Source: Asterias amurensis (lineage: Eukaryota; Echinodermata; Asteroidea; Forcipulatida; Asteriidae). From it: 64,000 nucleotides of DNA. Under the pieces are notes generated by a model. It was not told the origin of the DNA. It ran no database searches and was given only the letters and a program-made list of their open reading frames with translations. Made by a program: the position numbers and the translations under genes. The stretch lies in the NCBI RefSeq assembly GCF_032118995.1, contig NC_092655.1, positions 15,378,406 through 15,442,405 of the forward strand, read 5' to 3'. Numbering within the stretch: the stretch's first letter is position 1; each line of letters opens with the position of its first letter. Positions 43,504-53,511 of this stretch are shown here, piece after piece.

Positions 43504-44867
43504 CGATTGATTGATATATTTATTTCCAATTCAGCCCGTCAGCACCTACTGGAGTGGACATGTTGGTCGCGTCATCACACTGAGCTGGAGTCCAGACAGC
43601 AAACGGTTTGCAACAGGCGGAGTGGATAGTTCACTTAGAATCTGGGCCTTGGCAAATATCAACTCTGGGGAGTGCATCAAAGGTAAACTATTTTAAAGGG
43701 CTTGGTTACTTTTTGTGTGACACAAAACACAATGTCCACAGATTTACATTAAACTTACACGATTTAAAGATAATGATGAAAGATAAAATAATACTTACAC
43801 AGGTGCTGTAGTTTTTGAGAAATGTCATGCATATAATTTGCGTCACTTTGTTTTTCTCTAATGCCATGTTATTTTTTGTTTGTAAGTTTATCATTTTGTA
43901 TAATTCATGATGTATAATGTGGGGGGGGGGCGGTGTTTATATTTCTTATCTATCTGTATATATTGTTCTAAAAATTGTATATTTTTTTAGTATTGTTTTG
44001 TTTTTCTTCACTATGAGAACTAGCTTATTTTGGCTAAGTGCGTCACAAAGACGCTTTTTGTAAACTATTTAAATGCAGAATTAGAATTAGAAAAGCAAAA
44101 ATTATTGGCCAAACTCTCATGCCAACAGTAAAAGACACTTATGAGGACTCCTCTGTTTCATAAATAGAATGTTATAGATAAATTAACAAATGTTTTGTAT
44201 TCTTTTACCTTATAGAAGAAATAAAAATCTATATAATTATTTTGTTTCTTCTATTTTATTATTCTATTTTTATTGTTCATTAAAGCCATTATACACTTTC
44301 GGTAAACAGTATTGTCCAAGTCCCACACTTCGTGTATCACAACTTATATATAAAATAACAATCCTGTGGAAATTTAGGCTCAATCGGACATCGGAGTCGG
44401 GAGAAAATAACGGGAAAACCCACTCCTGTTTTCGCGCGTTTCGCCGTGTCATGACATGTGTTTATAACAAATCCGTAATTCTCGTTAACGAGAATTTATA
44501 TTGTTTTACCGTTTTCTCAAAAAGTAAAGCATTTCATGGACTAATATTTCAAGAGAAGTCTTTCACCATTACCTTCTGTAAACCCTGTAAACTATTTGTA
44601 AATCTGTGAACTTTTTTTTTTTTTTCTGTACCGAAAGGGTCCAATGGCTTTAACAGGATTAAGTTTTTATATGTTTTCTGAACACTGTATTACAATGTAT
44701 TGATTGATGTTGACATGAAATAAATGTATCTGAAATGAAATTTTCCCATTTTTTTTTTCTCCTCAGGAGCTCATCCCAAAGCTACCATAGTGTCCATTTC
44801 GTGGCTTGATGACAACACAGTGGTGTCGGCAGCTCATGACAAATGTGTCAAGGTGTGGACGGTCTAG
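26390..44867 (+). CDS. WDR1: WD-repeat protein 1 / actin-interacting protein 1
   Basis: Sixteen coding exons: 26390-26411, 27179-27300, 28114-28204, 29497-29644, 30368-30548, 31885-31962, 32820-32903, 35712-35803, 36736-36877, 37428-37509, 37939-38092, 39158-39239, 40565-40672, 42308-42472, 43535-43682, 44767-44867. They total 1,800 nt, 599 residues, close to vertebrate WDR1 (about 606), and every junction keeps frame. Diagnostic blocks include [56 protein letters not shown] and [10 protein letters not shown]. The family forms two seven-bladed beta-propellers that bind actin and ADF/cofilin and speed filament disassembly in the cytosol. Fifteen introns follow GT-AG or, once (37510-37938), AT-AC. 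The protein looks complete; introns are crowded with MITEs and SINEs. Confidence 0.95.
27393..27647. mobile_element. Family A MITE, right half truncated, WDR1 intron 2
   Basis: TTAAAGGAACACGTTGCC at the left, central TTATTGGAGTC/GACTCCCATAAATGG pair at 27570-27610, stopping after GTAAAAGGAAAACC. Confidence 0.75.
27716..27902. mobile_element. Family C / family B hybrid remnant, WDR1 intron 2
   Basis: The left part starts TTAAAGCCATTATACACTTT (family C end). From about 27818 the text is family B (ACCTCTCCCCATTACTCG to ATAGTGTCCACTGCCTTTAA). Two different palindromic elements have been joined into a chimaera that still ends with TTAA on both sides. Confidence 0.65.
28768..28872. repeat. Hairpin in WDR1 intron 3
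   Basis: GTTGAAAGATGGAA and TTCCATCTTTCAA meet at about 28818. Outer arms (CATTCGTGCAATGGTG and AACATTGCACTCAT) also pair. Confidence 0.55.
29176..29457 (-). mobile_element. TIR element with a tRNA-like core, WDR1 intron 3
   Basis: Inverted ends of about 58 bp: the left runs AATTTTGGTTGTTTACCC through GTGTGTTAGCACTGTATA (29216-29233), the right TATACAGTGCTAACACAC (29399-29416) through GGGTAAACAACCAAAATT. On the minus strand the core (about 29352-29290) reads CTCGGTAGTCTAGTTGGTAA, then TGTGGGTTCGAATCCCAC, an A box/D-arm and a B box/T-arm. It lies 40 bases before exon 4. Related cores occur at 16455 and 24203. Confidence 0.8.
29715..29880 (-). repeat. SINE-like fragment, WDR1 intron 4
   Basis: On the minus strand, TAGATAGTTCAGTTGGTGAG resembles an A box, and GATCGTTGGATCAAGTC a weak B box. 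Read as a decayed tRNA-derived SINE head. Confidence 0.4.
30010..30215 (+). repeat. SINE body fragment, WDR1 intron 4
   Basis: Contains CCCTTAAGCAAGGCACTTAA, a text shared by several animal SINE bodies and by the SINEs at 46655 and 47412, followed by GGCTCCTAGTGGATGATACC. No tRNA head is visible. Confidence 0.45.
31514..31740. mobile_element. Palindromic repeat F2, WDR1 intron 5
   Basis: GGGCCCAATTTCATAGAGCT is mirrored by GCTCTATGAAATTGGGCCC. Inner arms carry TAAAAACAGGATCGCCAACC and GGTTGGTAATCCTGTTTTTA. The same type is at 54356-54598. Confidence 0.8.
31985..32416 (-). repeat. Near full-length tRNA-derived SINE, WDR1 intron 6
   Basis: Read on the minus strand it starts GTGGCTGAGCGGTTAAGAGC (A box), continues with GAATCGAATCCCCAGC (B box), a body with TGCGCCACAGCACCTTGTAA, and a tail AGCGCTATATTAATATC followed by ATT repeats at 31990-32010. 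The head is Leu/Ser-tRNA-like. A second, weaker copy is at 47412-47775. Confidence 0.78.
32490..33640. mobile_element. Cluster of four family F palindromic repeats, WDR1 intron 6 and 7
   Basis: Units at about 32490-32672, 33082-33262, 33261-33432 and 33448-33637. Each begins near TCCCAATTTCATAAAG or its kin and ends with TATGAAATTGGGCC or its kin. Inside are TGAGTGGGTACCAGCC and GGTAACTTGTTTCTG. Exon 7 (32820-32903) lies between the first two. Units two and three abut. Confidence 0.7.
33752..34090. mobile_element. Family C palindromic MITE, WDR1 intron 7
   Basis: GCCATTTAACACTTTCGG at the left, AAGGGTCCAATGGCTTTAA at the right, and a central TTCTCGTTATCGAGAATTC hairpin near 33877-33895. Confidence 0.7.
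35280..35576. mobile_element. Family F repeat with an inner insertion, WDR1 intron 7
   Basis: CTTGAAAAATTTATTTGCTA, AACTGAGTCGGGAACCATC, and later AATCTGTTTCTGCTAAGCAA, ending GGCTTTTGAAGTTGGGCCC. The inner part holds an inverted pair, TTCAGGCATGCAACTTT at about 35355 and ACAGTTGCATGCCTGAAT at about 35473. Confidence 0.55.
37190..37375. mobile_element. Family F repeat, WDR1 intron 9
   Basis: AAAATGAGTGGGACACTCAG, TTTGGCTGGTAACTTTGG and the end CTGTATGAAATTGGCCC, close to the acceptor of exon 10. Confidence 0.55.
37510..37938 (+). other. AT-AC minor-spliceosome (U12-type) intron, WDR1 intron 10
   Basis: The exon 10 frame breaks at 37509, where the DNA continues ATATCCTTTATG, an exact U12 5' splice-site match. 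TTCCTTAAC at 37920-37928 is an exact U12 branch-site match, and AC at 37937-37938 follows 11 bases after the branch adenosine. Joining there restores frame (codon CTG, then AACTGGGAC = NWD) and the alignment to WDR1 proteins (INYWDSETG in vertebrates). No GT-AG pair does this. A partial family B MITE (37557-37750) sits inside. Confidence 0.9.
37557..37750. mobile_element. Family B MITE, left arm, inside the AT-AC intron
   Basis: Starts AAAAGGCACTGGACACTATT and follows the family B arm to about GTGTGCTTTGAGATG, then stops. The right arm is absent. Confidence 0.65.
39305..39425. mobile_element. Short palindromic repeat, WDR1 intron 12
   Basis: GGCAGCAGACTTACCAGGTA and TACCTGGTAAGTCTGCTGCC are exact mirrors, with outer AGACTTTTGGGACGCT and AGCGTTCCAAAGTCT. 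One arm's text recurs at 7925-7975. Confidence 0.75.
39633..39873. mobile_element. Family A MITE, internally deleted, WDR1 intron 12
   Basis: AAAGGAACACGTTGCCTTGG at the left and GGCAATGTGTTCCTTTAA at the right. Most of the left arm is gone. Confidence 0.75.
40719..41040. mobile_element. Family B MITE, right end lost, WDR1 intron 13
   Basis: TTAAAGGCACTGGACACTAT, TAAAACATTGTGAGAAACGG and TTCTATGCATATGATGAGA in family order. Confidence 0.7.
42486..42640. mobile_element. Family F repeat directly after WDR1 exon 14
   Basis: GAGCCCAATTTCATAAACAT, GAGTGGGGTACCAGTCGCAA and AGCAAGTGTTTTGTGCTTAC. It begins about 14 bases inside the intron. Confidence 0.6.
42640..42975. repeat. Repeat cluster with TTTTGCCATAC and GGACGCGCATACGCT
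   Basis: GGACGCGCATACGCT occurs twice (about 42634 and 42766), and TTGCCATAC several times in 42800-42940. No gene. A local degenerate repeat in intron 14. Confidence 0.4.
43437..43513 (+). repeat. (GATT)n microsatellite before WDR1 exon 15
   Basis: An almost pure GATT run of about 75 bases that ends about 21 bases before the AG of exon 15 (exon start 43535). It may contribute to the branch or pyrimidine region of that acceptor. Confidence 0.85.
43697..43860. mobile_element. Palindromic MITE fragment related to 4630-4760, WDR1 intron 15
   Basis: TTTTAAAGGGCTTGGTTAC, then ACACAATGTCCACAGATTTA and AGGTGCTGTAGTTTTTGAGA. The last two texts recur at 4658 and 4742. Confidence 0.6.
44280..44653. 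mobile_element. Family C palindromic MITE, complete, WDR1 intron 15
   Basis: TTAAAGCCATTATACACTTT at the left, GGGTCCAATGGCTTTAA at the right, TTAA at both ends, central TTCTCGTTAACGAGAA hairpin at about 44481-44496. Length 374. Confidence 0.82.
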
Positions 44868-46500
44868 ACAGGTCAAAGGTTAATCAGGGTCAATGGACAG
44901 GGGGGGGTTAATGCCAATGGGACATGTTTGGTTTCTTCAAGGTTACCTTTGGGGAGGGAGGGGACGTTTATTAATGGGTCACAAGTAGTCATACAGAAAC
45001 AAGAATGATTTGGAAAGTTTTAGTTTTGCAAGACTTTTTTTTTGTTAAGGATGCTTTCATAAAGCTTGAAAGCACAAAAAACTGGTAAAACACAGAGCAG
45101 TATTGCTTAGCAGAAACAGGATACCGGCCAAACTACATTAAGTTTGCATTGTTGTGGCTGGCGCCCTACTCAATTTTTGCTTAGCAAGGATAAAATTGTC
45201 AAGCAGTATTTTCTGCTCGTCAGCTCTATGAAATTTGGCCATGTTGAGAAATTCAGACAGAAGATATGATACTCATGTCTGTTTTAATGCAGTTGTCCAG
45301 TCTGTTCTGAGTTGGCTCAGAGAGAAAGAGAGTCTCAGTTTAATGTAAATTCATTGGGGACTGGGGAGTTTCATTCGAATGAAACTTGTTTTTAAGTACA
45401 CTGGATGAGAATTGGTAATTACTGTGCACTTGCATGAAGTGTGTCATAGACACAAAGTAACCATGACCTTTGTCTTGTTACAGCCATGGTCTGGTACCCT
45501 GTGTACAGTAGCAATAATGAGTAACAAAAAAGAGGGGACAGACCATTTTCTTTACCAACCTAGGCTTGGTTGAAAGGAACTAGAAAAATTGAAAACAAAT
45601 TGTAAGAGCACTTTGATAATAATATGTCTAACTGCTAAAAACTTGCATGAGCAGGGTAATCTTGACTGCCAAAATATTTGTGAGCTGAGAAAATGTTTGT
45701 TTCAATTTCGCAATTTGAAATTAAACAGTTGAATTAAAAAATAGGAAGCATCCACAACTAGTCTCAAATCTGTAAATAGTACATTTAATACAATTAAATG
45801 GAACCTGATTAAATGAACACATGATGATGATGATGATTAAATGAACATTGTGCATGCAAATGTTATTTTTTTCTGATGGCAAACTAAGTGTGCCTGGCTA
45901 CATTACTTGTGGGAGTTTGCAGAGTTCCCTTGAAGGGATGGTCATCTAAACAAACAAACAAACAAACAAACAAACAAACAGACAAAACAAAAACTACCCA
46001 AGAAGTTGAATCTGTAGTAATGATTTAACCAATCACTCACACCCATGACTTCAAAATAAATTCTGTATTATTTATTCAGGCCGCCACTGCTTTAAGAAAA
46101 TTAAACACAAAAAATGCGTTCTTCCAAAACTTAAACCTTTTTTTTTCTTTTTTTTTCTGAGCTCATCCCTTTTTATCCCCCCCAAAACATGCAATTTTAA
46201 TGTTACCATTTTTGCTGATAGATTTGCATTTGTGATTTGTAAGTTACCAAAAAGAATCGAGTATATACAGTTTAGGTGGACAGTTTTTGTAACTCCATTG
46301 TAGCTTAGATGAAAAATTGTTACAGAGTATATTTCTAACTATTTTATATTTCTATTTGATCTGTACGTAGATTTCGTTTTAAGAATAAGATGCATATTTG
46401 GGGAAACTAACAAAGTAAGCAATTTGTCATGTGTATTATTTCTTCGGTAGTTAGGGAGTTTTTTTGTAGTAAAAATAAACGCTCAGTTGCAAGATGTTGT
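44868..46500 (+). other. Probable 3'UTR of WDR1
   Basis: Follows the TAG at 44865-44867 with no other gene. Polyadenylation signals AATAAA occur at 46055-46060 and 46474-46479, the latter followed by GT-rich text. It includes a family F repeat at about 45057-45241 and an AAAC microsatellite at 45948-45981. The exact end is inferred. Confidence 0.5.
46474..46479 (+). terminator. Candidate polyadenylation signal of WDR1
   Basis: AATAAA with downstream GTTGCAAGATGTTGTCTG-type text. A second candidate lies upstream (46055) and a distal one at 49444. Confidence 0.45.
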
Positions 46501-46654
46501 CTGAAGAAAGTTGTTTAATTAGAAGAGAAAACTCTTGAGGTTAAATGTTTTAGTGTGAAATGCATGCGCCCAGTATGTACGTACTAGGGACAGCTCTGAA
46601 TGGGTTACTGGAATATGGAGACATTTTTTTTTTATAAGACATGATGTCATGGCC

Positions 46655-46965
46655 TGAGCAGTTTAGAGCAACAAATTCAAGTTCTAGTGGTTTAGTCATC
46701 GGGGTGTGGGTTCGAATCCCAGTCATGATAATTGTGTCCTTGAGCAAGATACTTCACTATAATTGCTTCTCTTCTCCCAGGGGTTCAAATTTTGTTCAAA
46801 AAATCCTTCCGAGTACCTTGGCAGCTCGGGACGTATACTCCCCAGGGAGCTAGAAGATTACAGGAACGTTATTGACCCATTGACCAGACGCTTATGTAAA
46901 GCTCGTTGATACGTTATTGTGAAATGCACAATATAAAAAATAGTTCTGATTATTATTTCTTCTCG
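46655..46965 (+). repeat. tRNA-derived SINE
   Basis: Head with GTGGTTTAGTCATCGGGG and GTGTGGGTTCGAATCCCAG (B box), body TGTCCTTGAGCAAGATACTT, and a tail ending in GAAATGCACAATATAAAAAA. Orientation plus. Confidence 0.65.
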
Positions 46966-47411
46966 TCTGGAAGGGCCCCGAATATTTCTTCTTTTTGGTT
47001 ATGAAATTATTTAATTTAATCTTATAATTAAATTCTGCAAGTAAGTACTTGTTTAATTATTTTAACAAAGCTAAAATAACAGATGACTATGCCTTATCTG
47101 ATGCATTGGGGTTTGATAAAGTCCCTATACTTCATTTTGTAAGATGGGTTTATGGTAGCCCTGGCGGTCTTACACTTTTGTATTGTACTACAGTATCTGT
47201 GTACAGCACAGAGGAAGAGTGTAACAAAGGTGTAACAAAAAGATGGCGGTTGTTGTTACAGGTCTGCAAATGTTAAACACATTGCAAGGATCATTGTGAC
47301 AGGAGGTTAGTGGCGAAGTCAAACAGGGTATTTGTTGTGGGTTTTGTTTTTCAGTTATGTACATGGGAGGGGCAAAGCAATATTTAGGTACAATCATGCA
47401 CAAGGGCCTAC

Positions 47412-47775
47412 CAGGCATGAAGTTGTGGCAAAGCGGTCAAGAGCACCAGACTCGAGCTCTGGTGTTTCTAATCAGTTCGAGTCTCGGTCGTGGGACTTGT
47501 GTCCTTAAGTAAGACAGTTAACCATTCTTGCTGCATCCTTGGGACATGAAGCCGAAGGTCCCGTGTGATGTGTAATGCATAAAAAAAACCATGCAGTTAT
47601 GCTTATCGCTAAGAGAAGAGGTTAGCCTAAGTATGACTGGCAGTGGCTTCTGAATGCGCCACAGCACCTTGTTAACATTTACTACATAAATATGGTCTCA
47701 TAATTATAAAACAAATCCAAATTCTGCGCCTTGAACACCCAGCAGGGTGGATAGTTTTATATTATTATTAAAACC
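47412..47775 (+). repeat. tRNA-derived SINE, same family as 31985-32416
   Basis: GTGGCAAAGCGGTCAAGAGC (A box), AGTTCGAGTCTCGGTC (B box), GCGCCACAGCACCTTGTTAA in the body, and ATT repeats at the end. Orientation plus. Confidence 0.7.
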
Positions 47776-49440
47776 TGTTAGAATGTTTTTGTCTGATTAA
47801 GCGCCTTGAGTACCTTATACGTTCACTTGTAAGACTATATATTAATGTTATTACTAGAAATATTAAGTCCAAAAATTGAAAAAGCACTGTTGAGGGTGCC
47901 TTGATTTGAGAAGCTTGTAAGTTGATTAAAGAAGCTATGGGCAGACTGTGTGCACAGAACTTCAAACTACGGGCATTCTAAAGTCTGCACATCAAGAGGT
48001 TAAACCAAGTTAATTTCTGTAGGTAGGTTTCATAATGACTAGAATAAACACTGTCAGTTTAGTTGATGAATCACAATTTCTTGATTTGTGCAATTCATAA
48101 TCGTGGATGTTAAACCAATATTTGTATGAGAGAGATTGGCTGTTGCCAGCTTGGTGGTGTTCACATCCCCTTGTGGGAGTTTGCGGAGTCCCATTGATAG
48201 GAAGATGTGCTTTTGGCCACTCAGGACTAAGTTCTAATGATCAGGTTATTGTTATATCCTCTAATGTTTTGTATTTTCGAAAGTGCCTATTTGTAATCTG
48301 TGTGTGCTGTTTAATGATTGTCCATGTTTGATATTATGTCTGATTAAAGAGGGCCGTCCTAAGAAAGTACATTCAAATGGAATCTTTGGGTGATACTTTG
48401 TTTAGATCAGTCAAAAGATCCTATTTGGAAACCACAACTTCCACTCCGGCCTCATGCGATTCATTTTTCCTGCGAATGCGAAGCAAGTTTTATTTCACAG
48501 GAGTTGAGCACATGGGAACTATTCCAAATTATTTGTTGCGATTTTGTGATGTCAACAGTTGTACTGCATTTGCAGGAAGTACATGTATGAACCAAGGTTT
48601 ATTAGGCTTCGTCAATCTCGATTTGAAGCCTGATAATAACTAATAACCGATGGAGCCCTAGACCAAATTTCATAGAGCTGATACCAGAATAAGGTTACCG
48701 GCCAAAATACCATGTCGCATGTAAAATTTGTGACTGGTACCCTGCTCATATCTGCTAAGTAGAAATATATGTCAAGCAATTTTGACTGCTTCAGCAGCTC
48801 TATGATATCAGGCCCAGAAATACAGGCCCATGTGTTAACAAGAGTAGACCCTTGCATTGGCGGCCATCTTTGATGTCAAACAGTGGAAACATGTACACTC
48901 TTCATTGACCTTAATGACCGGACTGTTTTGGCTCTTGTGCAGTTATATGCAACGGGTCTTTTATCCAAACACAACATTTAATCTCGAAAGGTTAGCGGCA
49001 TTACCAAATACATAAAATCTCTCTTAAAGAGTTGTGGTGGCTGTGAGAAAAAAATAGTAGTGTAATAACTCTCATATATATAATCATGCTACAGACACCC
49101 TTCTTCTTAAGAAAGATTTTCATTTAATATATTGCATCCTCAGACGTGCAACTTTCTAATTTTTTACAGTGTTTTTCAGTTTTCTACGACACTGTTTTGA
49201 AAAGAAATGCCCGATCCTTGCGTTAACCCACAGTTGTTAGGGATTGTCAAATCATAAAAGAGCAGGGAATAATAATGTGATTCATTTATCCCCTTTCAAC
49301 TAATTTGGCTATGCAGAGCTGAGTCTATCAAGTCTGACAAATCGACTGTAGTAGTTCGAGGGATTTTGGGTTGGTACATCTTTAGCTGATTAGACTGTAA
49401 GCTTTATTTTAATATTTATGTTATGGAACCACCTTTTGTT
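47776..49440. other. Intergenic stretch, no gene seen
   Basis: Holds a family F repeat at about 48661-48816 (CCAAATTTCATAGAGCTG to AGCTCTATGATATCAGGCCC). Open stretches such as 48377-48643 match no family I know and lack splice-supported context. Confidence 0.4.
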
Positions 49441-49443
49441 ATC

Positions 49444-49449
49444 AATAAA
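49444..49449 (+). terminator. Distal plus-strand polyadenylation signal
   Basis: AATAAA within ATCAATAAACCAAAAC. It could end a long WDR1 3'UTR, or be chance. Confidence 0.3.
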
Positions 49450-49793
49450 CCAAAACTATACTATTCTATCCCGTATTCTTGATTTTTTTTCATAAAGCGC
49501 ATCAACCCAAATTTCCAATGGAGTCGAAATTAAAACGCAAATCGAAACAATGCACATGCTGATAATGCAGTACTCTATGCAGATACATGTATTTGCACTA
49601 TGGCAGACAATGCATCAAAAGCCTACAGCAAACAACTGTAATCAAACTGGTACTTCAACTCTGGATCAAAGTATAAATTCAAAGACGACCTAAATGAAAC
49701 AATGGCATTTAAGTGATCTTTTATAGAAAGAAAAAAACAATCAAAGAAAAAATAATGATATAAATGAAAACATTTTAGTTTAAAAGTTCAATT

Positions 49794-49799
49794 TTTATT
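49794..49799 (-). terminator. Candidate polyadenylation signal of the zinc finger gene
   Basis: TTTATT on the plus strand is AATAAA on the minus strand. It would give a 3'UTR of about 5.7 kb. A nearer candidate lies at 53864-53869. Confidence 0.3.
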
Positions 49800-49989
49800 T
49801 AAACACAGTTTGGGAAAAGCATTGAAAAACAAACATCCAAATAATTAAATTATAAACATAAACTCAAGTGGACACAAATTAATTAGTATTATGTTAAACA
49901 TGGCTGTCGGCTATACACCAGGCACTTCTTGTATGATGTAAATTTTGTGCAATCTATCTAAGAATTTATCAAATTTATCATTAATCCCA

Positions 49990-50783
49990 TATTTATAATG
50001 GGAGACTTTTGTACAGTCTTTTTTCACAGTTCTCGCCAGTAGTACACATGCTCAGACCTACGCGCGCATACTTAGCATTCAGAGCCGCAAAAAGGACCGT
50101 CTCCTGCTGTCAGCATCTCAAAAGTCTTGCACCTGCAGAAACTGTAGTCATAAGTGTGCATTCTACTCTGAATGTCTAAATGAAAACATAATCCACGTGT
50201 CGAGTCAGACGCACTTTTTATAGTGAATACTATCTGCACTGCATTAACTATGAATTATGACACATTGTCATACACAAAGTGTTTGGCATATTTGCCCCAG
50301 CCAGTGGTACAAACATATACAACATGATGAAAAAATTCAATTTCAAATCAATACAACTTTCACTTCTTATTTAATTAAAATGTTTTTAAGCCCAGTTCAT
50401 ACTTCCTGTAAATGCGGAGCGAATTGTTGACGTCACAGCCAGTTTTTGCTGCAAATGTTTCAAAGCAGTTAAGCACATTTCAACTGTTGAGAATTATTTG
50501 TTGCAAATTTGTGTCGTCAAAATTCCTATGAACCGGACTTTACTTTTTATGAAATCACAACATAATCAATGTACAAATGCCCTTCAACTGTTCGCCTAAA
50601 TATTAGCGTAAACATACATAATAATAAATGATTAATCAATCAATAAAAATTAAAAAAGCTCTTTGGCAAAGGTTTCAAAATACGAGACAAACAGATCAAT
50701 CCATCAGGCCACACCCCCTTGATGTGTCAACCCCTTGATGAGTCAAATGTAGCATAGAGCAAGTTTGAGTTTGTACCATGGTT
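49990..50783. other. Intergenic or 3'UTR stretch, no gene seen
   Basis: Apart from ATAATGGGAGACTTTTGTAC near 49995, which resembles an arm of the 39305 repeat, I see nothing recognisable. Confidence 0.35.
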
Positions 50784-51174
50784 TTAAAGGAACACGTTGC
50801 CTTGGATCGGTCGAGTTGGTCTTCGAAAAGGGTTTGTAACCGTTTGTAATAAAATGCATATGGTTAGAAACATGTTTTAAAAGTAGAATACAATGATCCA
50901 AACACATTTGCCTCGAAATTGTGTGGTTTTCCCTTTACTTTGCAAACTAACACTGTCGGCCATTTATGGGAGTAAAAAATTCGACTCCCACAAATGGCCG
51001 ACCGTGTTTTGTCAACGAGGTAAAAAGAAAACCACGTAATTTTGAGTGATACTTGTGTGGATCATTATATTCTACTTTAAAATTAACTATCAAACCATAT
51101 GCATTTTATAACAAACAGATACACCTGCTTTTCAAAGACCAACTCGACTGATCCAAGGCAACGTGTTCCTTTAA
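50784..51174. mobile_element. Family A palindromic MITE, complete
   Basis: TTAAAGGAACACGTTGCC to GGCAACGTGTTCCTTTAA, 391 bp, TTAA at both ends, central GGGAGTAAAAAATTCGACTCC pair at about 50970. Confidence 0.88.
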
Positions 51175-51398
51175 TGTACACACAAAACACTGTTTCAACA
51201 TTATTTTTACTAAACAAATTTGCATAGAGTTCATCTTGAGATTTCACTATTCTGAAGTATCTGAACTAAGGTTTATTAAATCATAGAATAACTCGCAACA
51301 ATTCTTCGCCATCAGCGCTGTATTTAAGCAGAGAGGCGTTCTTTAGAAACAGAGAAACCCCACTTTAGGCAACTTCTTGCCAGCCCATGATTTTGTGC

Positions 51399-52147
51399 TT
51401 CAAAGGAACGTTACAGAATTGGTTAGAAAACAAAATCGTAAACTTACACGGTCTAATGATGGTGGCATGTAGAAAACATCCCTTGAAATATTTCTGTCTG
51501 AAATGGCATACTTGATGAGAAATTAATAATTTAAAGGCAGTGACACTATTGGCAATTACTCAAAGTAATTATTAGCATAAAACCTTTCTTGGTGACGAGT
51601 AATGGGGAGAGGTTGGTGGTATAAAACATTGTCAGAAACGGCTCCCTCTGAAGTGCCATACTTTTCGAGAAAGAAGTAATTTTCCACGAATTTGATTTCA
51701 AGACCTCAGATTTAGAACTTGAGGTCTCGAAATCAACCATCTAAAAGCACACAAATTCGTGTGACATGGGTGTTTTTTTCTTTCATTCTTATCTCGCAAG
51801 TTCGATGACCGATTGAGCTCAAATTTTCACAGGTTTGTTATTTTATGCATATGTTGAGATACACCAACTGTGAAGGCTAGTCTTTGACAGTTACCAATAG
51901 TGTCCACTGCCTTTAACTTTGCGTTTGGAGTTTATTGCTCAGTGAACGTTTTACTATTTCTTTTGTTTACATCAATGTCATGCAAAATGTGTAATAGTTT
52001 TTTTTACTCTTTTCTCGTGACCCAGATGGTCGATCGATCTCAAACTTCTACAGGTTTGTCAGTTTATGTATAAGGTGGATTACATAGAGTGCTTACACTG
52101 CCAGCAACTGTTTTGTTAGCAAAACCAATTCTGTAATGTTCCTTTAA
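51399..52147. mobile_element. Family D palindromic MITE, split by a family B element
   Basis: Left end CAAAGGAACGTTACAGAATT, right end AATTCTGTAATGTTCCTTTAA. The arms flank the family B insertion at 51531-51916. Without it the element is about 365 bp. Confidence 0.78.
51531..51916. mobile_element. Family B palindromic MITE, complete, nested
   Basis: TTAAAGGCAGTGACACTATT to ATAGTGTCCACTGCCTTTAA, TTAA at both ends, inside family D. Younger than its host element. Confidence 0.87.
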
Positions 52148-52627
52148 GTTCTGTTTAACTTTAAAACCGATCCCAAATCTTGCCTTACATTTGCCTACAC
52201 ACTACTAAATAAAAAGAGTCGTACTGGTTTGTTCTATAACACAATAAATCTTCAGCTAGTAAAATTCATATCAAAATACCTAAAATAACACTATTTATGC
52301 AAAGAGTGTGTAGAACCTAAATTACTTATCACAACAGTGAACACATAGTCACACATTAAAATTTGTTACTAAAGCATACATTTTTAACTTAAACCTGCAC
52401 TCCCAGTCATAAAAAAAAAACCAAAGTAATCTTTTGATAAGTTGTTGTGCTCCCTTGTCAGTTAGATAATACATTACTTAACATTTTGTTCTTGTACCAG
52501 ACCTTGGTATAAGTAACTCGGTTATAATCACCAAGATGCTTGTAATGCTCCTTGATTTGATAAACTTCCAATGCTAAGACATACCATGGAGGTATACAGC
52601 TGATGAAAATGGGCCTAGTACAAAAAC

Positions 52628-53004
52628 TTAAAGACAGTGGACACTATTGATAATTGTCAAAGACCAGTCTTCTCACTTGGTGTATCTCAACATATGCATA
52701 AAATAACAAACCTGTGAAAATTTGAGCTCAATTGTTCGTCGAAATTGCGTGATAATAATGAATACCCTGGTCACACGAAGTTGTGTGCTTTCAGATGCTT
52801 GATTTTGTGACCTCAAATTCTAAATCTGAGGTCTCAAAATCAAATTCATGGAAAACTACATCTTTCTTCAAAACTATGTCATTTCAGAGGGAGCCGTTTC
52901 TCACAATGTTTTATACTATCAACCTCTCCCCATTACTCGTTACCAAATAAGGTTGTAAGCTAATAATTATTTTGAGTAACAACCAATAGTGTCCACTGTC
53001 TAAT
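52628..53004. mobile_element. Family B palindromic MITE
   Basis: TTAAAGACAGTGGACACTAT to ATAGTGTCCACTGTCTAA, central TTGTGACCTC/GAGGTCTCAA inverted pair at about 52805-52840. Confidence 0.85.
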
Positions 53005-53511
53005 GTACTGTACAACTTATTTACAATAATACAAACTTGTCTTTGGTGCAACAACATTTTATCTTACACAAACATATCTTTTGGGTCGAAACAAAAAACA
53101 ATCTCGTGGGCTGTGACCTGTTGCACTGAACAATTCAAATTGAGAAAGATAAATTCTTTTAACAAATGGGAAATATTTGAGACGCCATTTTCTGTCTGTT
53201 TCTCATTGCTGAGAACAATATACCTCATCGCAAATACTTGGTCCGCGCACATTAGACATGAAATGAGGTGCATGTTGGTCTAACTTGCGATCAAGTTTGA
53301 TTGCTAGCTAGACCAGCACGCACCTCATTCAAAAGTTTGCACCTGGGCAATGGGTATTTGCGAAAAGGTTTATGGAAAAGGACTGGTGAGTAGTACCCCC
53401 CCCCCCCTTTTTTTTGTCTCAAAGACCCCCGTTGAAGCTACATGTACACCCTCGCAGCATGATGCAGCATAAATTGATGCAGCATTAATTTTCTGCTAGC
53501 AGTAAACAACT

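Noticed and set aside
48377-48643. Open stretch in the convergent spacer as a small gene
   Set aside because: No recognisable protein, no conserved splice context, and overlapping frames open as well.
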